The notes: generated by a model from the sequence alone, not told the origin. 64,000 bases of DNA from an uncultured bacterium (GCA_947383005.1 CANDBT010000012.1:41186-105185); one strand, 5' to 3'. Shown: positions 1 to 7,692, counted from the first letter of the stretch. Numbers and translations are program-made.

Positions 1-1
1 G

Positions 2-472
2 ACAATCAAAGAAGCCGTGCGGGCGATCCGAAATGTACGTACAGCGATGAATGTCCCACCCAGCAGAAAAGCTAAAGTGTATGTAGTGTCAGAAGATCAA
101 AAAATGCTGGATATATTTGCTCATAGTAAAGTGTTTTTTGCCATGTTGGGTTTTGCCAGCCAGGTGTGCTTGCAGCAAGATAAAGCCGGAATTGATGATG
201 ATGCCGTATCCGCGGTAATTTCCGGCGCAACCCTGTACATGCCTTTTGCGGAATTGGTAGATATAGCCAAAGAGCGGGATAGGCTGGTTAAGGAAAAAGA
301 ACGTTTGGAAAAAGAACTGGCCAGGGCCAGCGGCATGCTCTCTAATGAACGTTTTGTCGCTAAGGCGCCGGAATCCAAGATTAATGAGGAAAAAGAAAAA
401 CAGGAGAAATACCGGCAGATGATGGCACAAGTGGAGGTAAGGCTGGCGCAGCTTGAGAGAAAACAGTCATAA
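2..472 (+). CDS. valS: Valine--tRNA ligase, C-terminal part (5' end outside window)
   Basis: This is the last 156 codons of valyl-tRNA synthetase, which charges tRNA-Val in the cytoplasm. The reading frame is already open at the window edge, so the catalytic HIGH and KMSKS domains lie outside. What is visible is the end of the anticodon-binding domain (IRNVRTAMNVPPSRKAKV) followed by the C-terminal coiled-coil arm (about residues 80-155 of the fragment, with repeated E/K/R heptads such as ERDRLVKEKERLEKEL) that contacts the tRNA elbow. Both are typical of bacterial ValRS. folC follows 54 bases downstream, the usual valS-folC pair of Firmicutes. Any T-box leader would be upstream of the window. 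Confidence 0.93.
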   Translation, partial: TIKEAVRAIRNVRTAMNVPPSRKAKVYVVSEDQKMLDIFAHSKVFFAMLGFASQVCLQQDKAGIDDDAVSAVISGATLYMPFAELVDIAKERDRLVKEKERLEKELARASGMLSNERFVAKAPESKINEEKEKQEKYRQMMAQVEVRLAQLERKQS

Positions 473-526
473 GAACAGAAAGAAAGCATATATTATAACG
501 TGAAAGTGTTGTCTGGGAGTTTGATT

Positions 527-1801
527 ATGGAGGAAGAGGCAAAAGACTATCTTTTAACCATACCATTTTGGACGAAGAAAAAAAACAGCTTGGATCAGGT
601 GAGGGATTTTTTAAAGGAATTGGGAGATCCGGAGCAGAACCTTTCCTTGATTCATGTAGCTGGCACCAACGGAAAAGGTTCGGTATGTGCGGATTTAACG
701 GCTATTCTGAAAACAGCCGGATATCGTGTAGGGACATTCGTATCTCCTCATTTAATTGATATCCGGGAGAGATTTTTGCTGGATGGAAAGATGATTGGCT
801 GCCAGGCTTTTGAAGACTGTTTTCAAAAAGTGCTGGATGTGACGAAAAAAATGACAGCAAAAGGGTATTGTCATCCTTCGTTTTTTGAATTTGTTTTTTT
901 GATGGCTATGGTCTGGTTTGATCGGGAACAAGTGAATTATGCGATTTTGGAAACCGGGCTTGGAGGAAGACAAGATGCTACCAATGCTATCCGTCACCCT
1001 CTTGCTTGTATTATCACTTCTATCAGTTTTGACCATACCCAATATCTGGGCAGCACGATTTCGGAAATTGCCGGAGAAAAAGCGGGAATTATCAAAGCGG
1101 GAGCGCCGGTAATTTACGACGATAATCTTCCGGCGGCTTCCAAGGTTATTCGCAAGCAAGCAGCGTATATGGGGGTACCGGCATATGGTGTAAAGGAGGA
1201 ATATTTATTATCCAAGGATAGAAAGGAAAAGGCTGTCTGGATAGATGCTGCGGGGTTTGCCGCACCCTATCAGGCGATGAATGCCGCTTTGGCGGTGAAG
1301 GCTCTGGAAGTCCTTAAAGTGGACAAAGTAGATGAAAATATAGTGAAGGATGCCCTTTCCCAGGTACAATGGCCAGGAAGAATGGAGGAGATCGGGCCGG
1401 GGGTCTGGTTGGATGGCGCTCATAATCCTGGTGGAATTCAGGCTTTTATTCGGGCGGTAAAAGAGTATCAGGGACCGCTTCATCTTCTTTTTGCCGCCGT
1501 GTCGGACAAGGATTATCCACAGATGATCCGTATGCTGTGCCAGTCGCTGACATTTTCCCATGTGACGGTGGTGCGTTTGGGAGATCAGCGGGGAGTGGCG
1601 GCAGAACAATTGGCTCAGGAATTTTGCCGGTGGGGTTGCAGCCAGGTACAAGCTTATGAAAATATCGGAGAAGCCCTGCCTGCCGCATTAAGTTACAGAC
1701 GAAAAGGGGACAGGCTGTATGTTGTGGGTTCTTTGTATCTAATCGGGGAAATTAAGAAAGCAGAGCAGACAGCTAAGGTTTCTTATTTTCGTGATTATTG
1801 A
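527..1801 (+). CDS. folC: Bifunctional folylpolyglutamate synthase / dihydrofolate synthase
   Basis: FolC adds glutamate to dihydropteroate and to reduced folates in the cytoplasm using ATP. The 424-residue product has the Mur-ligase P-loop HVAGTNGKGSV near residue 45, the SPHL folate-contact motif, the LETGLGGRQDATN segment near residue 145 and the C-terminal ligase domain with WLDGAHNPGG near residue 300. Length is normal for the family. I chose ATG 527 because GGGAG lies about 9 bases upstream and the protein then begins MEEEAKDYLL, as homologues do. An in-frame GTG at 500 would add nine residues but has a poor ribosome site. It is probably co-transcribed with valS. Confidence 0.93.
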   Translation: MEEEAKDYLLTIPFWTKKKNSLDQVRDFLKELGDPEQNLSLIHVAGTNGKGSVCADLTAILKTAGYRVGTFVSPHLIDIRERFLLDGKMIGCQAFEDCFQKVLDVTKKMTAKGYCHPSFFEFVFLMAMVWFDREQVNYAILETGLGGRQDATNAIRHPLACIITSISFDHTQYLGSTISEIAGEKAGIIKAGAPVIYDDNLPAASKVIRKQAAYMGVPAYGVKEEYLLSKDRKEKAVWIDAAGFAAPYQAMNAALAVKALEVLKVDKVDENIVKDALSQVQWPGRMEEIGPGVWLDGAHNPGGIQAFIRAVKEYQGPLHLLFAAVSDKDYPQMIRMLCQSLTFSHVTVVRLGDQRGVAAEQLAQEFCRWGCSQVQAYENIGEALPAALSYRRKGDRLYVVGSLYLIGEIKKAEQTAKVSYFRDY

Positions 1802-1837
1802 GAATACGAAGAACATGGCTGGACAATTACGGAAAAT

Positions 1838-1996
1838 GTGCTCTCGGAGTCTCTCTGTGCCTAATTTTGTGAGATGATTTTTTGTCAGATGAGCATAAAT
1901 TGATGAGGCGTACGTGGAACGTATGTTGATTGAATTTAGGTGCATATGACAGAAAATCAGCCACAAAGGCAGGTGCAGGAGAGATTCCGAGAGTAC
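1838..1996 (+). repeat. Intergenic repeat family A, copy 1 (159 bp, inverted ends)
   Basis: The copy starts GTGCTCTCGGAGTCTCTC and ends GAGAGATTCCGAGAGTAC, so its ends are inverted repeats of about 18 bases. The same 159-bp sequence occurs in opposite orientation at 53979-54137 with roughly a dozen differences counted by eye. It has no convincing reading frame. Size, inverted ends and two dispersed copies suggest a non-autonomous MITE-like element or a folded intergenic RNA element. It lies between folC and the next small gene. Confidence 0.8.
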
Positions 1997-2018
1997 ATGA
2001 AAAATATAAGGAGGGCAC

Positions 2019-2156
2019 ATGCTGAATTTTGAAGAAGAATTAAAACGTTTTCGCCCAAGCTTGGAAATCGGAAACGTGGAAGATGCCATCAGCAAAGAAG
2101 ATTTGACCGACATGACTGATTTGATGACGGAACTGTTGAAAGAGAAAAAAAGTTAG
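2019..2156 (+). CDS. Small acidic hypothetical protein (45 aa)
   Basis: The ORF starts at ATG 2019, which has a strong AAGGAGGG ribosome site about 6 bases upstream, and ends 12 bases before the TPR gene. The product begins MLNFEEELKRFRPSLEIGNV and is rich in Glu, Asp and Lys with no cysteine, signal peptide or membrane segment. It is likely helical. I do not recognise a family. The ribosome site and tight coupling to the TPR gene support real translation, and it may be a partner of that protein, but this is inference. Confidence 0.6.
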   Translation: MLNFEEELKRFRPSLEIGNVEDAISKEDLTDMTDLMTELLKEKKS

Positions 2157-2168
2157 ACGGGGATAAAG

Positions 2169-3473
2169 ATGGATACAGCAATGAGAAATCACCGGCTTTC
2201 CAATGTGTATTATAATATGGGGCTGGCTAAGGCTCAGGAGCGGGATTTAACCGGGGCGGTGGAAGTACTGAAAATGAGCCTTCGTTTTAATAAATACCAG
2301 ACAGATGCAAGGAATTTGCTGGGGTTGATTTATCACGAAATAGGCGAGGTGGGGGCAGCCCTGGCTCAATGGATTATTAGCCTTAATCTGCAGGAAAAGA
2401 ATAATCTGGCGGAAGAATATCTGCAGATATTGCAAAACGAGAGCGGATATCTGGATATGGCTGATCAGGCGGCAAAGAAATACAATCAGTCATTGTCTTA
2501 CGCCCACGGTGAGAATGCGGATTTGGCGATATTGCTTTTGATGCGGATGGTGGAAGAAATGCCTAATTACCTGAAAGCTCAGCAACTCTTAGCTTTATTA
2601 TATATCCAAAATGAGGACTATACTAAGGCTGGCCGCTGTTTGTACCAGGCATTAAAAATCGACCATTATAACCCATTGGCTCAGCGTTATATGACGGTGG
2701 TAAAACAGAACACAGGCCGGGCTGAGGTAGAACGGCGCAAATTAAAAAATGCCTTTTCTCACCGCCAAATGCAGGATGATGATATTATCCTGCCGCCTAC
2801 ATATAAAGAGAATACCGGCTGGCAGTCAATTTTAAATATTTTAGCCGGGTTGATATTGGGAGTAGTAGTGGTTTTCTTTCTGGTGACTCCCACCGTCCGG
2901 GATTCCGTGGTCAGTAAATACGAAGGGGAAATCCGGCAGAACCTGGAATTAGTAAACCAGAAGAGTCTCCAGATCGATCAGTTGGAACGTCAAATGGAGG
3001 AAGCAAGTGCCGCTCAGGAAGAGGCAGAAAACAGCCTGGCAGATATGGTGAGCAGCAGCGGAGGGGTAATCAGCCAATATCAGCATCTGGTGCAAATTTT
3101 GCAGGCTTACCGGGCTGAAGATATGAGAACGGCTGTTCAGCTCTATTTAGACACGGATTTTACGGTTCTCAATGATGGGGTTCTCAATGACATTGCCGCT
3201 TGGGTACAGCAGGATATGGCAGCCAACGGTTTCCCGGTTTTGGAGCAAATGGGAGACGAAGCCATCGCCCAGTCGGATGCTGCTCAAGCCATAGACTATT
3301 ATCAAAAGAGCCTGACCATAAATCCAAATAACATTGGAGTCATCTATAAGATTGGATTGGCTTATAAAGGAACAGGGAATACCGATGAGGCTAACCAGTA
3401 TTTTGGCGATATTATCATGAATCATCCGGAATCCGAATACGCGGCCCAGGCCAAAGAACAGCGGGGATATTGA
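2169..3473 (+). CDS. Membrane-anchored tetratricopeptide-repeat protein
   Basis: The 434-residue protein has three parts. About residues 1-190 are TPR helices (for example AQERDLTGAVEVLKMSLRFN and NEDYTKAGRCLYQALKIDHY). One transmembrane helix lies near 222-243 (ILAGLILGVVVVFFLV). A coiled coil (about 250-290) is followed by a second TPR block near the C-terminus (AAQAIDYYQKSLTINPNNIG). There is no signal peptide, so the N-terminal TPRs are probably cytoplasmic and the C-terminal part outside the membrane. TPRs mediate protein-protein contacts; the partner is unknown. It follows the 45-aa gene by 12 bases. It is annotated only as a TPR protein in related Lachnospiraceae as far as I know. Confidence 0.8.
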   Translation: MDTAMRNHRLSNVYYNMGLAKAQERDLTGAVEVLKMSLRFNKYQTDARNLLGLIYHEIGEVGAALAQWIISLNLQEKNNLAEEYLQILQNESGYLDMADQAAKKYNQSLSYAHGENADLAILLLMRMVEEMPNYLKAQQLLALLYIQNEDYTKAGRCLYQALKIDHYNPLAQRYMTVVKQNTGRAEVERRKLKNAFSHRQMQDDDIILPPTYKENTGWQSILNILAGLILGVVVVFFLVTPTVRDSVVSKYEGEIRQNLELVNQKSLQIDQLERQMEEASAAQEEAENSLADMVSSSGGVISQYQHLVQILQAYRAEDMRTAVQLYLDTDFTVLNDGVLNDIAAWVQQDMAANGFPVLEQMGDEAIAQSDAAQAIDYYQKSLTINPNNIGVIYKIGLAYKGTGNTDEANQYFGDIIMNHPESEYAAQAKEQRGY

Positions 3474-3541
3474 TATTATAGGAAGCAAAATCAGCTTCCT
3501 ATAATCGGATTTACGGCACGAAAAGCATGTGCCTTTTATCA
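3474..3541 (+). repeat. Intergenic repeat family B, copy 1
   Basis: TATAGGAAGC and GCTTCCTATA form a hairpin, followed by a unit ATCGGATTTACGGCACGAAA then GTGCCTTTTATC. Nearly the same sequence is at 32122-32219, and related forms are at 7523-7621, 56897-56989 and 60222-60362. It starts directly after the TPR stop codon. It may act as a 3' stem-loop. Confidence 0.7.
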
Positions 3542-3582
3542 TCGATCAAGGAGATGCAGTAAGAGGAAAGAAGTATTTAGCG

Positions 3583-3626
3583 AAAAGATACAGTAGACAA
3601 AACAATGCCTGTTGTATCTTTTTTTA
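3583..3626 (+). terminator. Rho-independent terminator after the TPR gene
   Basis: AAAGATACAG pairs with CTGTTGTATCTTT across a loop of about 15 bases, and the right arm runs into seven T residues. This likely ends the valS-folC-TPR transcription before the sporulation operon. Confidence 0.7.
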
Positions 3627-3630
3627 TGCA

Positions 3631-3728
3631 CACGGGCGCCCAAAGGAAGATGCCAGCTAAAGCTGGCGGGCGCTCGGCGCGGCGAGTAGGGGAGCGAGTA
3701 GGGAAAGTGGCCTCCTCTACTCGATTGC
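3631..3728 (+). repeat. Intergenic repeat family E, copy 1
   Basis: A modular GC-rich repeat: an inner hairpin GCCAGCTAAAGCTGGC, then GGCGCGGCGAGTAGGGG and an end CTACTCGATTGC that can pair with GAGTAG. The same modules recur at 36519, 42674, 53766, 53867 and, as a tandem array, at 59578. Confidence 0.7.
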
Positions 3729-3795
3729 CGGAATTTTGAAAAAGATTTTTAATCTATCGCTATACCGTTGTTCAGAAAGGAAAGGAGAGGTTACT

Positions 3796-4134
3796 ATGGA
3801 ACAATCATTTACTTACGAAGCCAGAGGGCATATGCTGGTGATTCATCTTCCCAAAGAGCTTGATCATCACAATTGCCGTAACTTGAAATATGAAACCGAC
3901 CTGCTTTTATCAGAAAATTATATCAGTAAAATCGTATTTGATTTTTCTCAAACCGAATTTATGGATTCTTCCGGAATTGGCGTTCTCTTAAACCGCTATA
4001 AACAGATGACTGCCAACGGAGGAAAAGTAGCCCTTTGTGGGGTGAACAGGCAGATCGGACGCGTCCTGTCTATTGGCGGTATCGGCAAATTAATTGACAG
4101 TTATGAGACAAAAGAGGCGGCTATAGCCGGATAA
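3796..4134 (+). CDS. spoIIAA: Anti-sigma F factor antagonist (SpoIIAA)
   Basis: SpoIIAA is the STAS-domain anti-anti-sigma factor. Unphosphorylated, it binds the SpoIIAB-sigma F complex and frees sigma F in the forespore; SpoIIAB phosphorylates it on serine. The 112-residue product has the STAS core with FMDSSGIGVLL; Ser58/Ser59 fall where the phospho-serine of the family lies. ATG 3796 follows AAAGGAGAGG, and an in-frame TTG/GTG-type extension to 3736 has no support. It opens the sigma-F operon; a weak sigma-H-like GGAATTTT upstream near 3730 is only suggestive. Unusually, about 200 bases containing two family D repeats separate it from spoIIAB. Confidence 0.93.
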   Translation: MEQSFTYEARGHMLVIHLPKELDHHNCRNLKYETDLLLSENYISKIVFDFSQTEFMDSSGIGVLLNRYKQMTANGGKVALCGVNRQIGRVLSIGGIGKLIDSYETKEAAIAG

Positions 4135-4155
4135 TAGAATAAACTGAGGGTGAAC

Positions 4156-4281
4156 CTTATGTTTCAGCGAAAGCTGAAGCCCCTGCTGTGAAGCAGCGTG
4201 AATTAAGGGGTACCCGAAGGGTATACCTTATGCTTCAGCGAAAGCTGAAGCCCCCTGCTGTGAAGCAGCGTGAGTTAAGGG
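4156..4281 (+). repeat. Two tandem copies of intergenic repeat family D inside the spoIIA operon
   Basis: Each unit has TTCAGCGAAAGCTGAA and CTGCTGTGAAGCAGCG hairpins followed by TTAAGGGGTACCC-type sequence. The two units fill the gap between spoIIAA and spoIIAB. Further copies are at 5488-5563 and, reversed, 30593-30671. Confidence 0.75.
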
Positions 4282-4334
4282 AGATAGGGTGCTTGATAGA
4301 ATACGTTTAGAGATTGCACAGAAAAGGAGAAAAA

Positions 4335-4751
4335 ATGGAACGTTTTCGGATGGAAATAGAAAGTTTATCAAAAAATGAAGAGTTTGCCCGGGTAGTGACG
4401 GCTGTTTTTATGAGTCGTTTAAATCCCACATTGGAAGAGTTGGATGATGTGAAAACCGCCGTTTCGGAAGCAGTAACCAATGCGGAAATCCATGGATACC
4501 AAGGGAAGGAAGGCATTATTTATATGGAATTGCAGGCAGAGGATCAACAACTGACGGTTATGGTGCGTGATAAAGGAGTAGGGATTCCTGATGTGAAACG
4601 TGCGATGGAACCAATGTATACTACAGATAAGACAGGTGAACGATCCGGCATGGGATTTTCGTTTATGGAGGCGTTTATGGATCAGGTGCAGGTGGAATCA
4701 GAACCAGGCAAGGGAACCTTGGTAACGATGAAAAAGAAAATCGGCAGGTGA
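4335..4751 (+). CDS. spoIIAB: Anti-sigma F factor and serine kinase (SpoIIAB)
   Basis: SpoIIAB binds and holds sigma F inactive in the predivisional and mother cell, and phosphorylates SpoIIAA. The 138-residue product shows the GHKL ATPase boxes in order: N box SEAVTNAEIHGY (about residues 44-55), G1 box DKGVGIPD, and G2 box SGMGFSFMEAF. Length is normal. ATG 4335 follows AAAAGGAG; an in-frame upstream start at 4314 has no ribosome site. It ends 6 bases before sigF, so these two are tightly coupled while spoIIAA is set apart by repeats. Confidence 0.95.
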   Translation: MERFRMEIESLSKNEEFARVVTAVFMSRLNPTLEELDDVKTAVSEAVTNAEIHGYQGKEGIIYMELQAEDQQLTVMVRDKGVGIPDVKRAMEPMYTTDKTGERSGMGFSFMEAFMDQVQVESEPGKGTLVTMKKKIGR

Positions 4752-4757
4752 CAAAGC

Positions 4758-5477
4758 ATGGAGGAAACCATAAAATTGATCAAGCTGGCTCATGATGGAG
4801 ATCAACAGGCTCGGGAACAGCTTGTGTTAGGCAATGTGGGGTTAGTTTGGAGCATTGTGCGCCGCTTTGCCGGTCGGGGCCATGAACTGGACGATCTTTA
4901 TCAGATAGGCTGCATCGGACTGATTAAAGCAATTGACAAGTTCAATTTGGAATTTGATGTAAAATTTTCTACGTATGCAGTTCCGATGATTACGGGAGAA
5001 ATAAAAAGATTTCTGCGGGATGATGGAATGATAAAAGTAAGCCGCTCTTTGAAAGAATTAGGCATTCGTGTCAACAGCGTTCGGGAACAGATGCTTTGGG
5101 AATTGGGGCGTGAGCCGGGGTTGGACGAGCTGGCCAAACGGGTAGGAGCCAGCCGGGAAGAAGTTGCTGCATCCATGGAAGCCGCAACAGAGGTAGAGTC
5201 GATTTATAAAAATGTGGGAGCTGGTGAGGAGCAGAATTTGCGGCTTTTGGACAGACTGCCTGATGAGCGGGAAGAGCAGGAAGAGCTTTTAAACCGTATG
5301 GTATTAAATCAGCTTTTAAATCAACTGGAATCAAAAGAACGGGAAATCATTATGCGACGGTATTTCGAAAATCAGACACAAAGCCAGATTGCCGCCGATC
5401 TGCATATTTCCCAAGTTCAGGTATCGCGATTGGAAAAAAAGATTCTCCGTAAAATGAGAGAATATCTGAATCCATAA
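4758..5477 (+). CDS. sigF: RNA polymerase sporulation sigma factor F
   Basis: Sigma F (spoIIAC) directs the first forespore-specific transcription. The 239-residue protein has region 2 (DDLYQIGCIGLIKAIDKF and FSTYAVPMITGEIKRFLRDD, residues about 43-90), region 3, and a region 4 helix-turn-helix (TQSQIAADLHISQVQVSRLE, about 205-225). Length matches the family. It is the third gene of the spoIIA operon and is followed, after a family D repeat, by spoVA genes that are known sigma F/G targets. Confidence 0.95.
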   Translation: MEETIKLIKLAHDGDQQAREQLVLGNVGLVWSIVRRFAGRGHELDDLYQIGCIGLIKAIDKFNLEFDVKFSTYAVPMITGEIKRFLRDDGMIKVSRSLKELGIRVNSVREQMLWELGREPGLDELAKRVGASREEVAASMEAATEVESIYKNVGAGEEQNLRLLDRLPDEREEQEELLNRMVLNQLLNQLESKEREIIMRRYFENQTQSQIAADLHISQVQVSRLEKKILRKMREYLNP

Positions 5478-5487
5478 TTTCACATAC

Positions 5488-5563
5488 TATACCATATGGT
5501 TCAGCGAAAGCTGAACCGCCCCGCTGCGAAGCAGCATGAGTTAAGGGGTGCCCGAGGGGTATA
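5488..5563 (+). repeat. Intergenic repeat family D, copy 3
   Basis: GGTTCAGCGAAAGCTGAACC and CGCTGCGAAGCAGC hairpins, framed by ATACTATACCATAT and GGGGTATA. It is a near match to the reversed copy at 30593-30671. It lies between sigF and the small membrane ORF. Confidence 0.75.
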
Positions 5564-5613
5564 GGACAACGGTACAAGAATCTGAATTTCAAGAGAGAAA
5601 AGGATGTGAGAGT

Positions 5614-5766
5614 ATGGATGGATTAAAATTTTTAGCAGGCATTGTAACTGTGCTATTGTGTATGGTTGTAGCATTTTTGATCATTTGGTTTTGTTTGTTT
5701 GCCCCTGCAAGGCAAACCCGGATGGGCGGTACTTTAGTAAATCAGGCATGGGAGGTGGCGCTGTGA
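5614..5766 (+). CDS. Small single-span membrane protein coupled to spoVAA (50 aa)
   Basis: ATG 5614 follows AAAGGATGTGAG. The product is one hydrophobic helix (residues about 6-29, FLAGIVTVLLCMVVAFLIIW) and a short polar tail. Its TGA stop overlaps the GTG start of spoVAA (GTGA), which points to translational coupling. I do not recognise a family. It may be an accessory subunit of the SpoVA membrane complex, but that is inference from position. Confidence 0.55.
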   Translation: MDGLKFLAGIVTVLLCMVVAFLIIWFCLFAPARQTRMGGTLVNQAWEVAL

Positions 5767-6398
5767 GCGGCCAGTCAAAAACCGTCTATCTGAATTTAAG
5801 CGAGATTACCGAAGTACATGAAAAAGACGTATTCGTTAAAGATGTGGGAAAAGTTTACTGCAGTGACACAAATATTCAAAGCAAATGTGAATGTATAAAA
5901 GTAAAGCATATCCAGGAGGACAAAAGCAAGCGATATGTGGAAAATGTATTGGATGTAATAAAAAAAATGGAAATGCTTGATCCGGTTATACAAGTAAATA
6001 ACGTGGGAAAAGTGGATTATATTATTGATTACCAGCCGCCTAAGCCGTCAAATTTACCATGGCAATGGACAAAAACACTATTTGTTTCCGTTGTCTGTTT
6101 TTGCGGAGCCGCTTTTGCCATTATGACATTTAATAATGATGCCAGTGTACGGGATGTATTCCAGGAATTTTATGGATTGATTGTCGGAAAGGAACCGGAA
6201 GGTTTTACCATATTGGAGCTTACTTATTCTATTGGTCTGGCCTTAGGTATTACTCTCTTTTTTAATCATTTTTCTTCTTGGAAAATTAATACTGATCCTA
6301 CTCCCTTAGAAGTAGAAATGCGGCTGTACGAGGATAATATCAGCAAAACCTTAATCCAAAATCAGGGAAGAAAGGAGCAGGATGTGGATGTTCAATGA
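5763..6398 (+). CDS. spoVAA: Stage V sporulation protein AA
   Basis: SpoVAA belongs to the SpoVA complex in the spore inner membrane that moves Ca-dipicolinate in and out. The 211-residue product begins SGQSKTVYLNLSE, has an N-terminal soluble domain (VHEKDVFVKDVGKVYC) and two membrane segments (about 105-125 and 160-180). I chose GTG 5763, which overlaps the preceding stop and has GGGAGGTGG about 6 bases upstream; a longer in-frame ATG at 5658 would run through the small membrane ORF in another frame and is unlikely. Its end overlaps spoVAB. Confidence 0.88.
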   Translation: MSGQSKTVYLNLSEITEVHEKDVFVKDVGKVYCSDTNIQSKCECIKVKHIQEDKSKRYVENVLDVIKKMEMLDPVIQVNNVGKVDYIIDYQPPKPSNLPWQWTKTLFVSVVCFCGAAFAIMTFNNDASVRDVFQEFYGLIVGKEPEGFTILELTYSIGLALGITLFFNHFSSWKINTDPTPLEVEMRLYEDNISKTLIQNQGRKEQDVDVQ

Positions 6399-6834
6399 CC
6401 TTTTATCCCTCCCTTTTTGGCAGATTGCTCTTTTAAGTCTTTTTGGCCTGAGCGCCGGAGGAATTGTGGCTGCAGGAATATTCGCCTTTTTGGCTATAAT
6501 TGGTGTATTTCCCCGTCTTATGGGAAAATCAAAGACGAAAAGGATTTTGCTCTATGAAACGGTAATTATTGTAGGGGGCGTATTGGGGAATATATCAGAT
6601 ATTTATGAAATTCCTATCCGTTTTGGCGGGAATCTGGCAATGGGCGTGTTTGGGCTGGCTTCAGGAATATTTGTCGGATGTTTGGTAATGTCCTTGGCAG
6701 AAACGCTAAAATCCCTTCCGGTTATCAGTCGGAGAATACATTTGGCAGTAGGGCTGCAATACTTGATTTTGGCTATTGCATTGGGGAAATTAGGAGGATC
6801 ACTGGTTTATTTTGTGCAGGGATTGTGTATGTAG
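6382..6834 (+). CDS. spoVAB: Stage V sporulation protein AB
   Basis: A 150-residue membrane protein with about four transmembrane segments, matching SpoVAB (IVAAGIFAFLAIIGVFPRL and YETVIIVGGVLGNISDIY are recognisable). It works with SpoVAA and SpoVAC in dipicolinate transport. It overlaps the end of spoVAA by 17 bases. ATG 6388 is 10 bases after AAAGGAG and may be the true start rather than 6382; the difference is two residues. Confidence 0.87.
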   Translation: MWMFNDLLSLPFWQIALLSLFGLSAGGIVAAGIFAFLAIIGVFPRLMGKSKTKRILLYETVIIVGGVLGNISDIYEIPIRFGGNLAMGVFGLASGIFVGCLVMSLAETLKSLPVISRRIHLAVGLQYLILAIALGKLGGSLVYFVQGLCM

Positions 6835-6885
6835 ACGGAAAAAGAACAATAAAACGGAAGTAAAGGAATACGGAGGGAATTACTT

Positions 6886-7341
6886 ATGGAACTGAATAAA
6901 CAAGAGTATGATAAATATGTAAAAAAGGTTACGCCTACCCATCCGCTGGGAGCGGATATGATCAGGGCTTTTCTGGTTGGCGGCGGAATATGCCTGTTGG
7001 GACAGATATCAACAATGGGAATGATGAGCTTTTGGGGAATGGAAAAAGAAACGGCGATGACCTGGACTCAGTTGGAGCTGATATTATTGAGTATTGTGCT
7101 GACGGGGTTTAATGTGTATCCCAAGATTGTGAAGTGGGGTGGCGCCGGGGCTTTGGTGCCGATTACCGGGTTTGCCAACTCGGTGGTGGCGCCGGCGATT
7201 GAGTATAAGGCCGAGGGGCAGGTATTTGGGATTGGGTGTAAAATCTTTACGATTGCGGGGCCGGTGATTTTGTATGGGATATTGGCAAGCTGGGTGCTTG
7301 GGGTAATTTATTGGGTTGGAGGGGTGATGGGGGTTATTTAA
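6886..7341 (+). CDS. spoVAC: Stage V sporulation protein AC
   Basis: SpoVAC is the mechanosensitive-type channel component of the SpoVA complex. The 151-residue product is full length and contains the family hallmarks VGGGICLLGQ, TGFNVYPKIVKWGGAGALVPITGFANSVVAPA and FTIAGPVILYGI, with about four membrane spans. CGGAGGG precedes ATG 6886. In most spore formers spoVAD and spoVAE follow; here a likely terminator and then a defence system follow instead, so those genes are elsewhere or lost. Confidence 0.93.
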   Translation: MELNKQEYDKYVKKVTPTHPLGADMIRAFLVGGGICLLGQISTMGMMSFWGMEKETAMTWTQLELILLSIVLTGFNVYPKIVKWGGAGALVPITGFANSVVAPAIEYKAEGQVFGIGCKIFTIAGPVILYGILASWVLGVIYWVGGVMGVI

Positions 7342-7372
7342 TTAGCGGATAGGAATGGTAATTCGTTTTATG

Positions 7373-7413
7373 AGCAGGATGACGGATGTAAAAATTCATT
7401 AGCCTGCTTTTTT
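7373..7413 (+). terminator. Possible terminator of the sigma-F/spoVA operon
   Basis: AGCAGGATGA can pair with TCATTAGCCTGCT with a three-base bulge, followed by TTTTTT. Position just after spoVAC fits. Confidence 0.5.
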
Positions 7414-7522
7414 ATGTCCGGGGATACGGAAGGATTGCCAATAGAGCCTTTGCTTTATTCTAAGTTTTCGCATTGCATGAAGAAATAGAATGACGAATGG
7501 AGCATTATGGGTTATAATAAAG

Positions 7523-7621
7523 CTTATCCGGAATTGCGCAGTAATTTTGAATAAAAGGTGCGCATTTTGCGCCGTAAATCAATTATAGCAAGCTTTTTTT
7601 GCTTCCGATAATTGATTTACA
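7523..7621 (+). repeat. Intergenic repeat family B, copy 2
   Basis: TTATCCGGAATTGCGCAGTAATTTTGAATAAAAGG-type modules, then GCGCATTTTGCGCC and TAAATCAATTATAG, matching copies at 56897 and 60222. It directly precedes jetA. The rest of the 7414-7692 gap shows no gene. Confidence 0.6.
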
Positions 7622-7692
7622 AAAGCGAGATCCAGCAGGCAGTTTCTGTTTTTGGAGCATCTGCCGGCGAACAAGAAAGAGGAAACGGTATT

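Noticed and set aside
5658-5762. Longer start for spoVAA
   Set aside because: The extra 35 codons overlap the small membrane ORF in another frame and do not look like SpoVAA; GTG 5763 has the better ribosome site.
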